Assembly: GCF_049243985.1 (NCBI RefSeq)
Contig: NC_135381.1
Coordinates: 19,331,345 to 19,395,344, forward strand
Direction of reading: 5' to 3'
Origin: Paroedura picta
Lineage: Eukaryota > Chordata > Lepidosauria > Squamata > Gekkonidae
DNA: 64,000 bases
Of this stretch, positions 10,801-23,154 are shown piece by piece. The notes beneath the pieces are model-generated. The model did no database searches. It worked only from the letters and a program-made list of their open reading frames with translations, and had not been told where the DNA came from. Position numbers and translations under genes: made by a program. Position 1 is the stretch's first letter; each line of letters begins with the position of its first letter.

Positions 10801-13046
10801 GTGTGGAGCCGCCGAACAGATACTTCTGGGAAGCTCACCGGGGAAAGAAAGTAAGCGCTCCTCCGTTGTCTGTCCAAAGCAGCTGGTATTCAAAGACACT
10901 CTGCCTTTGGAACTGGACTGGAGGCTATTTTAGGGTTATAACAGGCTATTAGCTACCATAGCCAATCTTGCTATCTATTTTGTATAGGTTTACTGTAAGT
11001 TGGAGCCTATTATGTAACCTTGCGTCCTTTATTAATGTGTCAGGTTAAGACTTTGCTTCAGTTCTATTTCATTTATAGAATACTCCCCTATTCTATTGCT
11101 AGTATTGTCTCATTCTGTGTAATCCAACTTGAGTCCCAGTGAGAAAGGCAGATGATAAATAATGTAGATTTTAAAATTGCAGGAGGTTTAACCAGTCTTC
11201 TTTAAAGACATCTAATGCTGCTTTGTGTCACTTCACCCACATCTGTAATGCAGTACCAAGAGATGATGCAGCTGGTGGGGCAAGACTTCACTGCAACTTC
11301 CATCAGTGTCTTGACAGAAAAGCCCAGACCACAAATGCAACTGCATCAAATCCTGGAGAAAACTTGCCTGCCATATGCCCAAGACTACTATATTAGATAG
11401 AAACAATTTGGGGATTGCCCTTAGCAAGTGGTCTCAAGTGCATTTATAGTTGTACAGATTTTGGCTGCTCAGTTCAGGTCTGTCTCATGACATAGGCCCT
11501 GCTTTGTATGCAGAAGATCCTAGGTGTGATCTTCAGTGTCTCACATGAAAAGGATTTGTTCTTGCAGGGTGTGAGAAGATTTTGCTCCTTTTGAGCTATT
11601 GTTGCCTGTCAGACATTACACCAGTGAGCTAGGTAAGCCTGACTGAGTTGAAGGTAGCACCATATGCTAGCTGTTGAACCTTCAACCATCCTCTTCCATA
11701 GATCCAAAATAAGAGACGAGCATAACCATCTCTCACTGCCTCCTGGACTCTACTAAAGGAAACTATAGTTATAAAAAGGCAGTTTTTAAGTACAGACTGA
11801 AGCATATGGTACCTAGGCTCATTGGAGCAGCAGGAGGTCATGTGCTTGGCAAAACAGAGTCAGTGGGCATAATTCCTGTCCGAGTATCAGGAAAATAAAC
11901 CACATCAGTTTTACCTTCTGCTCAAATATGTGTGGCAAATGAGCATCTGTGGTCCAGGACTATGACTTCCATACCAAAGGAGATGGACAAGGAGTGCAGA
12001 TCAAAACATAGTTTGAACCAGGGGTAGTCAAACTGCAGCCTTCCAGATGTCCATAGACTACATCTGGAGAGCCGCAGATTGACTACTTTCAAGTGTGGGC
12101 AGCATTGCGGACTGGATTGCATTTTAAACTTTAAAAGAATGGATTTTAACCTTCCTAAAGGCACACCTTCCCTAGCACCACCTTTTCCAGCAGTCAGAGA
12201 ACAGCAGAATTTTGTTAGTTCTTTATTTCCAGCCTGCCAGTTATCTGCTAATGTTGAGCTCCCTGTAAAGCTAAGTGGCAGGTTAGAAATAAAGAGCTAA
12301 TAGGAAGTTCTGTTGTTGTACATTTGGCATGATTGAGCCCAGTGTTCGTGTTTTGTTATCCTGTGACCATTGGTCCTCAGTGTGAGTTTTTTGATTTCCC
12401 TGATTTTGAGCAAGTACTGCTGAACCTCAGGTACGGTAGTTTCCTTTTTGCTGTTAGTCCTGCTGTTCATGATCCGTTGCCCAATTCTTCTCTACTATAG
12501 TATATTTCTCTCCTGCCAAACATAAATATGACAATCTCACAATTTTACTAGTGGCATAATTTTTTTTATTATGCTTCTGTAATTGTTATTTGAATTTTGA
12601 TTTTACTGTATCAAGTCCTCTGGTAAAAGGAGGATGTTGATAAAGGAAAGGGAAGTTTGTCTAGTGCAAATGATGGGTAAGTTGAGCCTCAGCATATGGC
12701 CTTAATGGGCTATATGGCCTTGTTTCCTCCATTTCTGATGGAGCTGGCCAAGAGGCAGCAGTAGCATTAGCAGTATACTAGTTGTCTGACCATATGGGAG
12801 ATGGAAAATACAGAAAGTGCTGTCTGGGATGTTGACTATGTGTTCCTACTGTAAGGCAGTCTAGTTTTGCCAGGTAGGGAAAGAAACCAAATGAGAGTCT
12901 GGCTGCCTGAAATCAACTCTGTTCAGAGCCATGGAGAAACTGGCATGTGCACACACTGGTCAGTTTCACTCCCCATATAGTTAACCATGTGTAAATAGGG
13001 TGACAAGGAAATGTTCTATGTTGTCCCATACTCAACAGAAGCATCT
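10800..13046. other. Intergenic stretch between the CpG island and the ITGB1BP2 3' end
   Basis: No gene is recognised. A LINE-tail-like remnant lies around 11060-11175 (GTAATCCAACTTGAGTCCC, then GATAAATAATGTA), and a shortened hAT MITE at 12019-12088. The remainder shows nothing I can name. Confidence 0.5.
12019..12088. mobile_element. hAT-type MITE, copy C (internally deleted)
   Basis: Left arm CAGGGGTAGTCAAACTGC and a right-arm remnant CCGCAGATTGACTAC are present, but the palindromic centre is missing, leaving about 70 bp. The right terminus and target duplication are not clear. Confidence 0.65.
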
Positions 13047-13052
13047 TTTATT
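13047..13052 (-). terminator. Candidate polyadenylation signal of ITGB1BP2
   Basis: AATAAA on the minus strand (plus-strand TTTATT), 280 bp below the melusin stop codon. This would give a short 3' UTR (about 13047-13331). Confidence 0.55.
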
Positions 13053-13331
13053 TCAGGGATAAGAAAGAGCTGCACACTAAAATAGGCTGAGACATTTTAG
13101 ATGCCTATTTCCACCATCCCTTGCTCTCCCCCCCCCCTTCACTCCCTTCTAAAACGTGCCAGGCAGCCCTAAAAATCTGGTGAGCAGAGGAACAGTGGGT
13201 ATTTCTATCAAACAGCAACCACTCCTGTACCACAGAGCTGCTCCCATTCTGTTTTGTTGCAGAGTAGTCCTTAAAGTGGAAACTGGCCATTGTCTCCTTC
13301 ACCAGTCTCAGAATCTGGTGGATGCATGCAC

Positions 13332-16300
13332 TCAGTTGCCATTAGAAAATGGGCTAGAAAGGGTCATGCCCTGGCCTTCCTGCCACTGCTCCTCATCTTC
13401 GTCCGACCAGCTCAAGCTGTCATCAGATTCCTCCTCCTCCTCCTCAGGGGCTCCTCTGGCTTCCTGGCTTTCCAAGGCATCTGCCTCCAACTGCTGCTTG
13501 GCTTGAGATCTGCTCTGCGGGTGTTCCAGTCTGGCCCAGGTGACCGGGCTGTCCTTCTGCAAGGTAATTTCCACCTTGGAGGGAACCATAGTCACAGAGC
13601 TTTTCTCCACATTGATGACCTGGAAGAAGACCACAGAAATGACTCCTGACCTTTGTCAGCCGATAGAACAGAACCTTTAAGCCAGGATAATTTGGGAAGA
13701 TCCTGTTATGCAGCATAGTGGCCCAGCAGCTAAAAGATGACCACAGTGGCAACACAAACAAGGCCACCTGCCTCTGCTAGGGAGCCAGCTCAAAGATTCC
13801 CATCATAGCAGAGTTTTTTTTTCATTCTTACTCTCTGGAACTGCAATATTAGGGGGCTTTTGTTTCTGGAACAACTCCAGCAGCGGCATGACAGGCTCAA
13901 TAAGTGTGGCTTCACCTGCGGCAGGTACCATGACCACAACCCAAATCATTTTTTATGACTTACCCCCCAGAGATCCAACTCTGCCTGGAAAACCTTGTCT
14001 CCTTCAAAGATGATATCAAGGTCAAGCTGCAGATAAGGACACACATGAAAACTGACTCCTACAGAATCAGACCGTTGATGGCTCAAGGTCAGTATTGTCT
14101 ACTCTCACTGGCAGCTCTCCAAGGTCTCCAGTGGAGGTTTTTCAAATTGCCGACAACCTAATTCTTTAAACTGAAGATACTGGGGATTGAACCTGGAATT
14201 TTCTGCATGCAAAACAGATTCCTTGCCTCTGAGCCATTGCTTTGAACAGAGGAAGGAGCTTCAGTGATCTGGGCTGTATTCTAGATCTGACATGCCCCAA
14301 GAGCCCCCCCCCCCACTCTCAGTCTCATTTGGATGGAGACTACAGTGGTTCACCAATATAAATTCCCCATGCAGATCAAGCCCCACCCAGACTTCATGGC
14401 ATAATTGCACTTACCACAGTGCGATTGGCCTTCACAGAGCTGACCTCTGGCAGAGGGGTCTTGGCATAGACGGTTACCACTACTTGGCTGCTGGTTTGGT
14501 GCCAGTCCTGCCGACAAGACACCAGTTTCTTGTCCTGTTGCCAAGAAGAGTCAGTGAACAATCTAACCCTCTGTTCAAGGATCTGGCAACTTTACTAGGA
14601 AGTGTAAAAACCACTCCCACCCCCTCATATTGCTGCTATTAAGGACAGTATTGTAGGTGCCATGCTGAAACAAGAAAGGAGACCTTCTGGGCCACCAAAC
14701 TGCAAAGAATTCCAGCGTAGCTTTCCACTTTCACCTCTGAGCCACAAAGTGCAGTAAAGAGAAAGGGGGACTTACCTAGTGACAAGTTAGCATCTGAGGA
14801 AGAGCACATAGAATGGTTCAGCCTCTGGACTTGCTCTCCTCCCCCCCTCCCCACACACACATACACACTCACTTTCTGTTTTGCTACTTTCTCTCCTGCA
14901 GCCTTGTTCATCCTGATGGCTTTTGGCTAAGGGTGTAAATCTGGTAAGGTCTTAGGGTGTGGAGAGAGCCATCCACAGACTTTTGTAGCACACCATACAA
15001 ATCCTTCCATGACTCTTATCTAGCACCTAGGCAGAGGAGTTTATGGGACAATTCCTGACCTGCTTCTTCAGCCAGGTGTGCTTCCCCCTGCTGCAGCCTT
15101 TCTGCTCCAGGAATGCGGTGAAGTCTGTTGTTTTAACTGCACAGCAGCTCCAGTACTTCATGCTGGGGAGGATCAAGGAACCCATGTTAGAAGCACAGAA
15201 CTGAGGCAAAAGATCTGGCTTGAGAATTAAGCCTTGCCAGCCAAAGGAATAGGACTGTGTGGTACAATGATTAGGAATTCAGCTCTTTTATCTAAGAGGT
15301 CACATTAAGTTGTCAAGAACTGCTTGGGTATCAACAAAAGACCTGGAGTCCTGCTTTCTGTGCCCCCAACTTCAAAAGTGAGGCATAGGGCAACTAGTAA
15401 CAGGACTTTTAATGGTGAAACCTTATCTTTGGAATCCCCTTCCTCTTGAGGCCCACCAGGTACCTACTTTATTTTCTTGTAGGGATCTAGCCATCTCACC
15501 TCTTTTTACCCCAGCTTTTAATTATGGGATTTATCAGCTTTTAAAAGTCTGCTTCTGTTGTATGGATAGGGTTTTTTTTAAATGTCTAGTGGCTTATTTT
15601 TTAATGGCTTGTTTTTATACACTTTGGTTTTTCATTGTAAGCTGCATCGAGCAGGAGTCTGAAGAGGGAGCACAGAAATATTCTAAATAAATAAGAAGCA
15701 GAATTCAGCTGCTCATACAAAGTATTTTCAGTCACAGCTGAATGGCTGGAAAGTGGATTTGCTCTGTGCCATGGAAGAAAACAAATATTTGGAAACCTTT
15801 ATTTTGGAAGATGTTGCTTAGGCCCACTACTGCCAGCCTGTATGCTTGGGTTGCTTCTGTGCCCTGCAATGAAGGCTACCAACTCTGGCTTGGAAAATTC
15901 CTGGGGCTTGGGGGATGGAGCCTGGGGAAGGTGGTGTTTGGGGAGGAGAGGGAATTCAGCAGGGCTAAATGCCATAAGCCCACTTTCCAGAGCTACCATT
16001 TTCTCCCAGGGAACTGATCTCTTTATTCTGGAGATCCCTTGTGATTCTGAGATATCTCCAGGCCCTACCTGCAACCTTTGTGCAGTTTGTAAGTTAACTG
16101 GGCATTGCAAAGTTGCTGAAGAAGGCTCCAGCTCTCTAACAATGGTCCTGCAGAGGCTTCCTGGAATTACTCACTGCTCACGTGAGGCTGTATGAAAAAC
16201 ACAGGACACGCTGCAAGAAAGAAAACTTTGCAATAATGACTCTTGCTGTCTCCTCAGAATATTTACCCTGACCAACACAGATATCGCTTTGCCAGCTTAG

Positions 16301-19300
16301 AGGCTAGAAAAATCCCTGCACTAGCAGGTCTGTCCTTGGCAGGCAGAGGCCAGAAGCTCCAAGTCTTGTTACTGATCTGAGACAAACAGTTGGGGAAAGA
16401 CATGAAAGGTGAATGGAGGAATACTCCTCCTCTTACCCCTCATGGAAGACGGGGATCCCAGGGTGGAATATGCAGGTCTCCATATTGCTCTCTTCCCCTT
16501 GGTAAACCTGGAAGACCAGTGAAGAAGAAAGGGTCAGAAAGCAGCCCAGAATGCCCCCTGTGCCCCTCCTGCTGGGGGGGGGGGCTACTGACCTCCCCCA
16601 CACCATAGTCTCTGCCTTGACAATGCATTTCTTTTGGCAGCCACTAGGTACAGCAAACAACCAAAGTCAAGGAGCCATGCTTTCCAGTTCAAAGCTGGCC
16701 TCCACATTTGGTGCTAGAGGGAATTCTGATGATGGTAAAGCACCACTTCCTTGGGGAGGCAGTTCCAAGGCCACGAGGCAAGAAGCAGGTCCAGCAAAAG
16801 TCCACAAGGGGAGCAGCAAAGACACAACTCACCACCTTGCAGCCAGAGTTCTTGCAGGTTGTACCAAGGTTCACCTGAAGGACAGCACCTGCGACAGAGT
16901 CAGACACTTTGGAAGACTCCAAATTACAGCCCCCACTCTAGCCAACTGCAACATACACTCCACTCACTAATGTACAGCCTCAAGATTTTGAAATCCTGGA
17001 TCAGGAGGCTAAGCACACATTATCTCAGTTCCAAAAAAGGCAAGCCAGTTGGGACCGGGGTGTGTCTGCAAATGTCAGGTTCAGTCTGCCATACAATCAG
17101 TATTTTATTCCTGAATCCCAATCATTCACATTTTCCTGCAGCAGGGAATGGACATTGCCAAACAGAGAAGGACCCTCAAACTCAGCAGGGGGCTATTGTG
17201 CTGTTTCATTATCAAGCTGAATCCAGCCCTGGCAATAGAGATGAGGACTGGAGCCCCAATCCTCCCAGAACCAAAAGCTACTTCCAGCCAGCCACACACA
17301 CCTACAGTGTGGAAGTTTGTCCCTTTAAACCTGCAATCTCTCAAGCCAGGGGGATGCAGCCTTCAGACTCTTCTTGAGAGTTCTGACAAGGACACACAAA
17401 TCCCAAGCACAATGCGCTTCCCTTCCCAATCTGGCCTCTTCCTCACCAGGGCTCGCAGTGCCTTGCACAGCTGGTTGTTCCTTGGCTGACAAATCCAGCT
17501 TCTTTAGGGCCTGCTCCAAGGACCCAGAAACCTTCACCGGCAGTAGTTTCATTGGTTCATCTGGACTAGAGAAAACCAACAAGAGAGGGTGGGAGAGCTT
17601 CGAAGGCTAAGAACTAGCCCTACCACCCCCCTACACTGGCTCCTCCTTCACACAAGGCAGGCTTAGCTCATGGAACTCTCTGCCACTAGCTCAGACAGCT
17701 TTAAACATTAGTCCAGTTCCAGGGAAATAATAGGCCTATCAATAGCTATTGGCCACAAAACCTTAAAACCTCCCCAGTTCTGTTTCAGAGGGTAGCCTAA
17801 CTAGATTCAAGTCCAGAAGTGCCTTAGAGATTTACAAGATTCTGATGAAGGGAGATTTTACTCTTGAAGGCTTATATGCAACGCATCTTGTTGAAGGTGC
17901 CTCTAGATATGAATCTAGCTCTTCCCAGTTGAGAGGCAGGCTACCCTGAACCCAGATGGCTGGACAGAGAAAAGAAGGAAGGGCTCTAGCTTTCACATTC
18001 CACCTTTAGGCTTCCTGAAAGCCTATGGCTGGGCGCAGTAGGAAACTGGATGCTTGACTAGATAGACCCTTGTGAAATGTTTCCTAAACCAGTCTCATCA
18101 TTAGCCCCAGAAGGGAAGCTCATGCAAGGACCATTCCAGAAGCTCACCTGGGCCTCTCGCGCTCCATCATCTCTGCTGACTTTGGCCCCTGGACAATGAT
18201 CTCAGAGCAGGTTTTGTTTTTTGACTCTGGTTCTTCAGGCTCTGGGGGCTTCTCATTGCTGTGATACCCTTTTGTGCAGCCCTTCAAAAACAAAATGCAC
18301 ACAGTTGGACCTTTTGTACTAATAAATCTGTTCTACTTAATATTTCTGGTAAGGCCTAGGAGGAGGAGCTGGTCTCATAGCTTAAGTGCCACTCAGTGCT
18401 TAACACCCTCTCCGGGCAGCTGTCCCGCCCCTGAGTGCCTCCTCCTCCAGTCGGCTTGCCTGTCTGTCCAGCAGTCAGCCACTCACTTTCCATCTCCCAC
18501 CCCTGGCAACCCCCTCCTCCTTCCGCTTCCCTCCAAGGCTCAAAGGCTGCAGATCCCTGCCAGTGAGTTCGCTTCCCGGGGGCCTCCATCCTGCAGCCTT
18601 TTCAGGTCCTAGGGGGAGGGAAAAGCCATCTGCAGAGTTTTTCCACCCCACACATCCCCAATCTAGCGCCTGTTGTATTCCTGAATGCAATGGGCTCTGT
18701 AAATGGGGCCCTAGTAAATAAATAAACTTAATGAAATGATAACTCTCAAAGCAGTGAGAAATGCTCTAAAATTTTCTTGACTTCCAAGATATGTATCTTC
18801 TTACTTCTCACAGTACATTCACATATCAAAGCACTACAAAATATTAACATTTTCAGGATTTCAAAACTGTGAGAACAGGAAAGCATGAGATCAACGTGCA
18901 AGTTTCTTAGTGAGTACATGCATGCATGACTGCTTCCCTCTGTCATAGTTGCATTGTAGGGAACACTAGCTCCTCTTTCGAAGTAACCTCTTCCATGCAC
19001 CAGCTACTTGCTTTGCAAAGTGCTTTGCTTGTAGAAGGAGCCAAAGCTGAACCCTGACATCTCCAGCTAAAAAATTACAACGAGCTGGTCTTTCTCTACC
19101 TGACAAGGTTGACCCTGCTGGAGTACATGGACCAATGGTTTGACTTGGTAGAAGATTGACTTGATAAATTACATTTTCAAAACTAAGTTAGGGGGCCAGA
19201 ACCATTGCACTATTGTCCCCTTTAAGGTAATATTTTCCTCCTGCAGATGGAGTGGCAATCCAGATCAGAATTTAAATTACATTTAACTCACATGATGAAT

Positions 19301-22300
19301 TAAGCCCAAGATTCCAAGACAGGACAAGTCACAAATTTAAAAAACCTGATTAGAATTGATGATTTAGCAGGGATTAACCCCTGACCTCAAACAGGAACCA
19401 GGCAAAGCCATAAAGAGCAAAGCCAGACAGATCACTTGCGGGACAATGGATACACGTACCTTTATGGAGAGGAATTCTGAGAAGTCGGTGGTTCGTTTCT
19501 TGCAGCAAGACCAACCCTACAGACAACAACACAGCATGAACATCCCATTCCTCAATACAGAAACCACGAATACGGTTGCCAGTGATGTCCAGAGATGTTC
19601 TTCTAGCAACCATCTGGGAAAGTACTTTTTGGAAAGCTACTAGCAGCTCAGGACAGCAAAGAGCACCTCTTTCCACATGACACAAGGCTCTCTCTTATGC
19701 AGCAGGGAGAAGCTGCCAACAAAATACTCCCTAACCACTGCTTTCCCCCTGCAAAAGCCTCTTGCCAGACAATGCTTACTTGGCCTCAACAGACATAAGA
19801 AAGACAAGCCTCACAGGCTACTAGAAATGCTACATAGACATCCCTGTGCAAATCCCTCCCTTTCAGTCCTCACACCTGTTAATTGCCCAGCATCCATGAA
19901 ATCCCCTGTGAAGCATTCTGTTCAAAGAGCCTCAATGGAGCCCTCAGGCCCACTCACCTTCAAGACATCGTGAAAGACAGGGAAGCCTGGGTGATGGAGA
20001 CAGGAGTCTGAGGACAGGAGACAAAAGAGTGCAAGCAGCAATGTCATCCAAAGTCTGTCATTCTCACAGCCAGGCCAGCTGCTTTGCTGTTCTCATTGGT
20101 AAAGGGTAAAAGGGTGTATCAAAATATCTCAGGCCCCAGAGGCAGCCAGATTACAGCCTTGGAGCCACATCTGGCCCAAGATTGCTTTTCATTGACTGCT
20201 TATGCACTGGGAACTTCACTGCCCCAGCTCCCATGCAGGAGCACAAATCGGGGGCCGATGAGGTGCACCAGGCCAAATGCTCCTCCGTGTGGGCGCAGGA
20301 AGAGGTGGGGCAACCTGCCATGACTAAAGCTCCAGCCCACAGCCTGGCACAAAACCTCCAGTGCATAAATGGTCATTGACAGAACTGGAAATGGGAAGGA
20401 GCCAGCTTCAACATGAAGTTTCCAAAAGCAAGCTAAGATCCTGATGCAGCTCTCAGGCTGAACAATCCTTGTGCAGCAGGCTCTAGTTCTGCAGATGTTA
20501 CTGGTGTCATTTTCCTACACAACGGCTTTACTTTCTTTGCTCACACAGCATATTATACCAGTTTCAAATCCACTTAACTCATAGGTCCAAATCTATTTAA
20601 CTTCCCAGCCAAGGACCCCTGAAACTAGGCTTTAGATTGGTTTGCATTTCTGACGTAGGCTTGCTCCTGATCTGCTTACCATAACCCAATGTCCAAGAGT
20701 GGCTGAGTGGTAGACCATCTACCTTGTATGGAGAATGGCCCATGCTCTGTCCCCAAGATCCCAAATGAAAGGATCACCTAGACAATAGGTGATGTGAAAG
20801 ACCTTGCCTGAAATGTTGGAATAACACTGCCAGTCAGTGAGAATACTGCTCCTGATAGGCCTATGGTTTATCTCTATATAGCAGCTTCATGATATCTCAA
20901 GGGGGAGAGTGCCAGCTTCAGCAACATGCAAAGATTGTGGCCATGAGCATGGAAAGATTGTCCCTTTGCTCACCACTGGGGCTCAACCCGCACCTGCAGA
21001 TTGCTGCATAGTTTGTTACACTCTATCCTGTAAGCAGCTTGCATACCTGGTGACAATCAGAACACCATTTGCATTCTAGACCTTGACTGTTTCCGCACTA
21101 GTGATATCATTTAGATTTGCATTTTTAAAGGGCTAATTTTTCTGTCCATTTCCGCATTAAAAACCACACTTCCAGATGCAGACTAGAATTGCTGTCTCCC
21201 TTATCATGCAGTTAAGAAATTCCCAGTTACAGCAATTTCATTTTTAAGGCAGAATCCAATTCAGGGTTGCCATTCAGGGAAAATGTTTGTATTTGTTTTT
21301 TTAAGTATACAAAGAAAAAAAGGAAAAATAATTGATTACAATGAATCCCAATCCCTCATCCCCCCCGTCCCTATTATCTTCTTGAATTTCATTTAGCAAG
21401 ATATATTCTATATAAAAGTTCCATTGCTCTTGGAAATCTTCGATTGGCCTTTTGTTGACTATGGATGTAAGTTTCACCATTTTCGAAAGATCAGCAACTT
21501 TGTACAGCCATAACCCAATAGTTGGTAATTCCAGGGATTTCCAGTTCTTAGCCAGTACTAATTTTGCAACCATTGTTGCATAAAAAGAAAAAACCCTACC
21601 TCCCCCAAATCTGACTTTTTTTAAAGGGGCTGATTATGGTACAATGTTGTTTCTAACTATAAAAAAATAGTGGCAGTCTTGCTGCAGCAGCATTGTAACA
21701 TGATAGCCTACTTTTTAAAGATACTGCATATTTTTGGGGGGGAGGCGATCGAAAGCACAGAATGGTGGAATTAAGGGGCGTAACAAAAAGAAAAGTGGAA
21801 GCAGGTACCATTTAAAAAAATAAGTTTTGGGGAAAGGGAGTAAAGCATCATGGGAGGCTGCCTCCTTCCGACTCTCAGTGCAGAAAACATAAGGGGAATT
21901 TCAGCCTCGGAAAGGAGGGGAGGAAAGTCCAAATGCAGAAAGCAAAGTGTGAACTCGTAGCATCCAATGGAAATCCAAAGAGAGGCTAAAACAAGTTATA
22001 TGTCAAATGAGGAAATTGGCTTTTTCTTTGGGTTATTTCTTATGCAAAAATATGGATAAGGGTGTGCCACCCTTACCACAAAGACCCCCCCCACCAGTCA
22101 CTTAAGCAACCGTTTTTAGGAGTGGAAGTCCTCCGCCTCTATGGAGTTCCTCTGGAACAAAGCTCAGCCAGTTGGATGTTGAGCACCACAGTGGAATAAG
22201 GAACCTGATGAAGAGGACCAGAGCCCATTCACCTCCATCTCTACCCTCCTCAAGAGACATTCCAAAGTTGACATTCCTTGGGTTGGGGGGAGTGAGGTAA

Positions 22301-23154
22301 ACAGCTCATGTTTACAGCCCAGTCTATCTAATCCCCAAGCGTGAAACAGGCCTCTGCCACAACTTGCCTGCCAGCAGCATCCACAGCTTTCCAGAATCCC
22401 CAGATGTCAAAGCTGAGGAGGGACTTTAAGAGCTCTCCCCAATGCAAAAAATAAAGCAGAATTTTTAAAGCTATCATAGGTCACATGCTGCCTCTGCCAC
22501 CGTTGCTCATGTGGCTGCTGGTAGAATTTGTCCATGGCCACCCACTCCCAGCATTTCTGGAGACAACCCCCCTCCCCCACTGATGTATGAGGACTAGCTA
22601 TGATTACTCTGCGACATCAGAAACTATGCTCAGAGGCACTTCTCCTTACTCATATGGCCTTGTTGTCTGCACCAGATGGCTTCTATCACCCTATCACAGG
22701 GCTTCATGAGATGCTGCAGTGTCCATTTGGAACCTGGATAACAAAACCACTTTCTTCTGGGAAAACCCTACTTGCCTCTTTGTTTTCCTAGTACAGACTC
22801 CTGCTGTTTTAACTGGCAGAAATTTCACAGGGGAATCTCAGCGCATGTCCCTGCCTGTTGGAAGACACATCACCTGTTGAATCTGCCAATTGTGCAACTG
22901 CTAAAGGCAACGAAGACCCGTCAGAAGAGAAAAATTGGCTACACATAACAGCTACGTTTGAATGTTAGTCATCCAAGCATGTACTCTTGGCAGCAAACTG
23001 TAACTCCCGGCAAATTCAAAGGAAGGCTTTGTGGGAGTTCAGAGACCTGCGGAGCAGACCAGCCATTCCCCAGTCTTAATCTCAGCTTACCCTGGGTGTT
23101 CTTCTCTGGGTCAAACCTCTGCCCACAGCCCTTGTTGTAACACAGCAAAGCCAT
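13332..23154 (-). CDS. ITGB1BP2: ITGB1BP2 (melusin), complete, 11 coding exons
   Basis: Melusin is a muscle CHORD-CS protein that binds the beta-1 integrin tail and HSP90. My exons, in transcript order: 23091-23154, 19958-20007, 19460-19516, 18148-18281, 17447-17565, 16833-16888, 16437-16507, 15060-15162, 14415-14534, 13964-14026, 13332-13619. Splice sites are GT-AG and phases agree throughout: 1125 nt, 374 aa plus stop (human 347). CHORD1 runs from MALLCYNKGCGQRFDPEKNT through DSCLHHPGFPVFHD to GWSCCKKRTTDFSEFL. CHORD2 is TTCKNSGCK..YQG, then [21 protein letters not shown] and TTDFTAFLEQKGC. The CS domain follows: DWHQTSSQVVVTVYAKTPLP, VINVEKSSVTMVPSKVEITL, ending near WARLEHP. The tail is acidic (EEEEEESDDSLSWSDEDEEQ), which in melusin binds calcium. 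For exon 6, only the upstream acceptor (TCTGTCGCAG, exon start 16888) keeps frame; a nearer TTCAG at about 16878 does not. CHORDC1 is excluded by the acidic tail and the neighbours. Confidence 0.95.
17800..17925. repeat. Foldback repeat in ITGB1BP2 intron 4
   Basis: The left arm (AGATTCAAGTCCAGAAGTGCC) and right arm (GAAGGTGCCTCTAGATATGAATCT) are imperfect reverse complements around a centre with GATGAAGGGAG. It is related to the elements at 6905 and 48894. Non-coding. Confidence 0.5.
18342..18712 (+). repeat. Unclassified dispersed element, copy 1
   Basis: About 370 bp, closely matching 51729-52095. It starts TTTCTGGTAAGG..TAGGAGGAGG, holds TTAAGTGCCACTCAG and CTCCTCCTTCC blocks, and ends in a short hairpin around GCCTGTTGTATTCCTGAATG followed by CAATGGGC. 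It encodes nothing evident. It lies in ITGB1BP2 intron 3. Confidence 0.6.

Noticed and set aside
18342-18712. Helitron with CTAG terminus
   Set aside because: Only one of the two copies has CTAG after the hairpin and the 5' flank is not the expected A before TC, so I left it unclassified.
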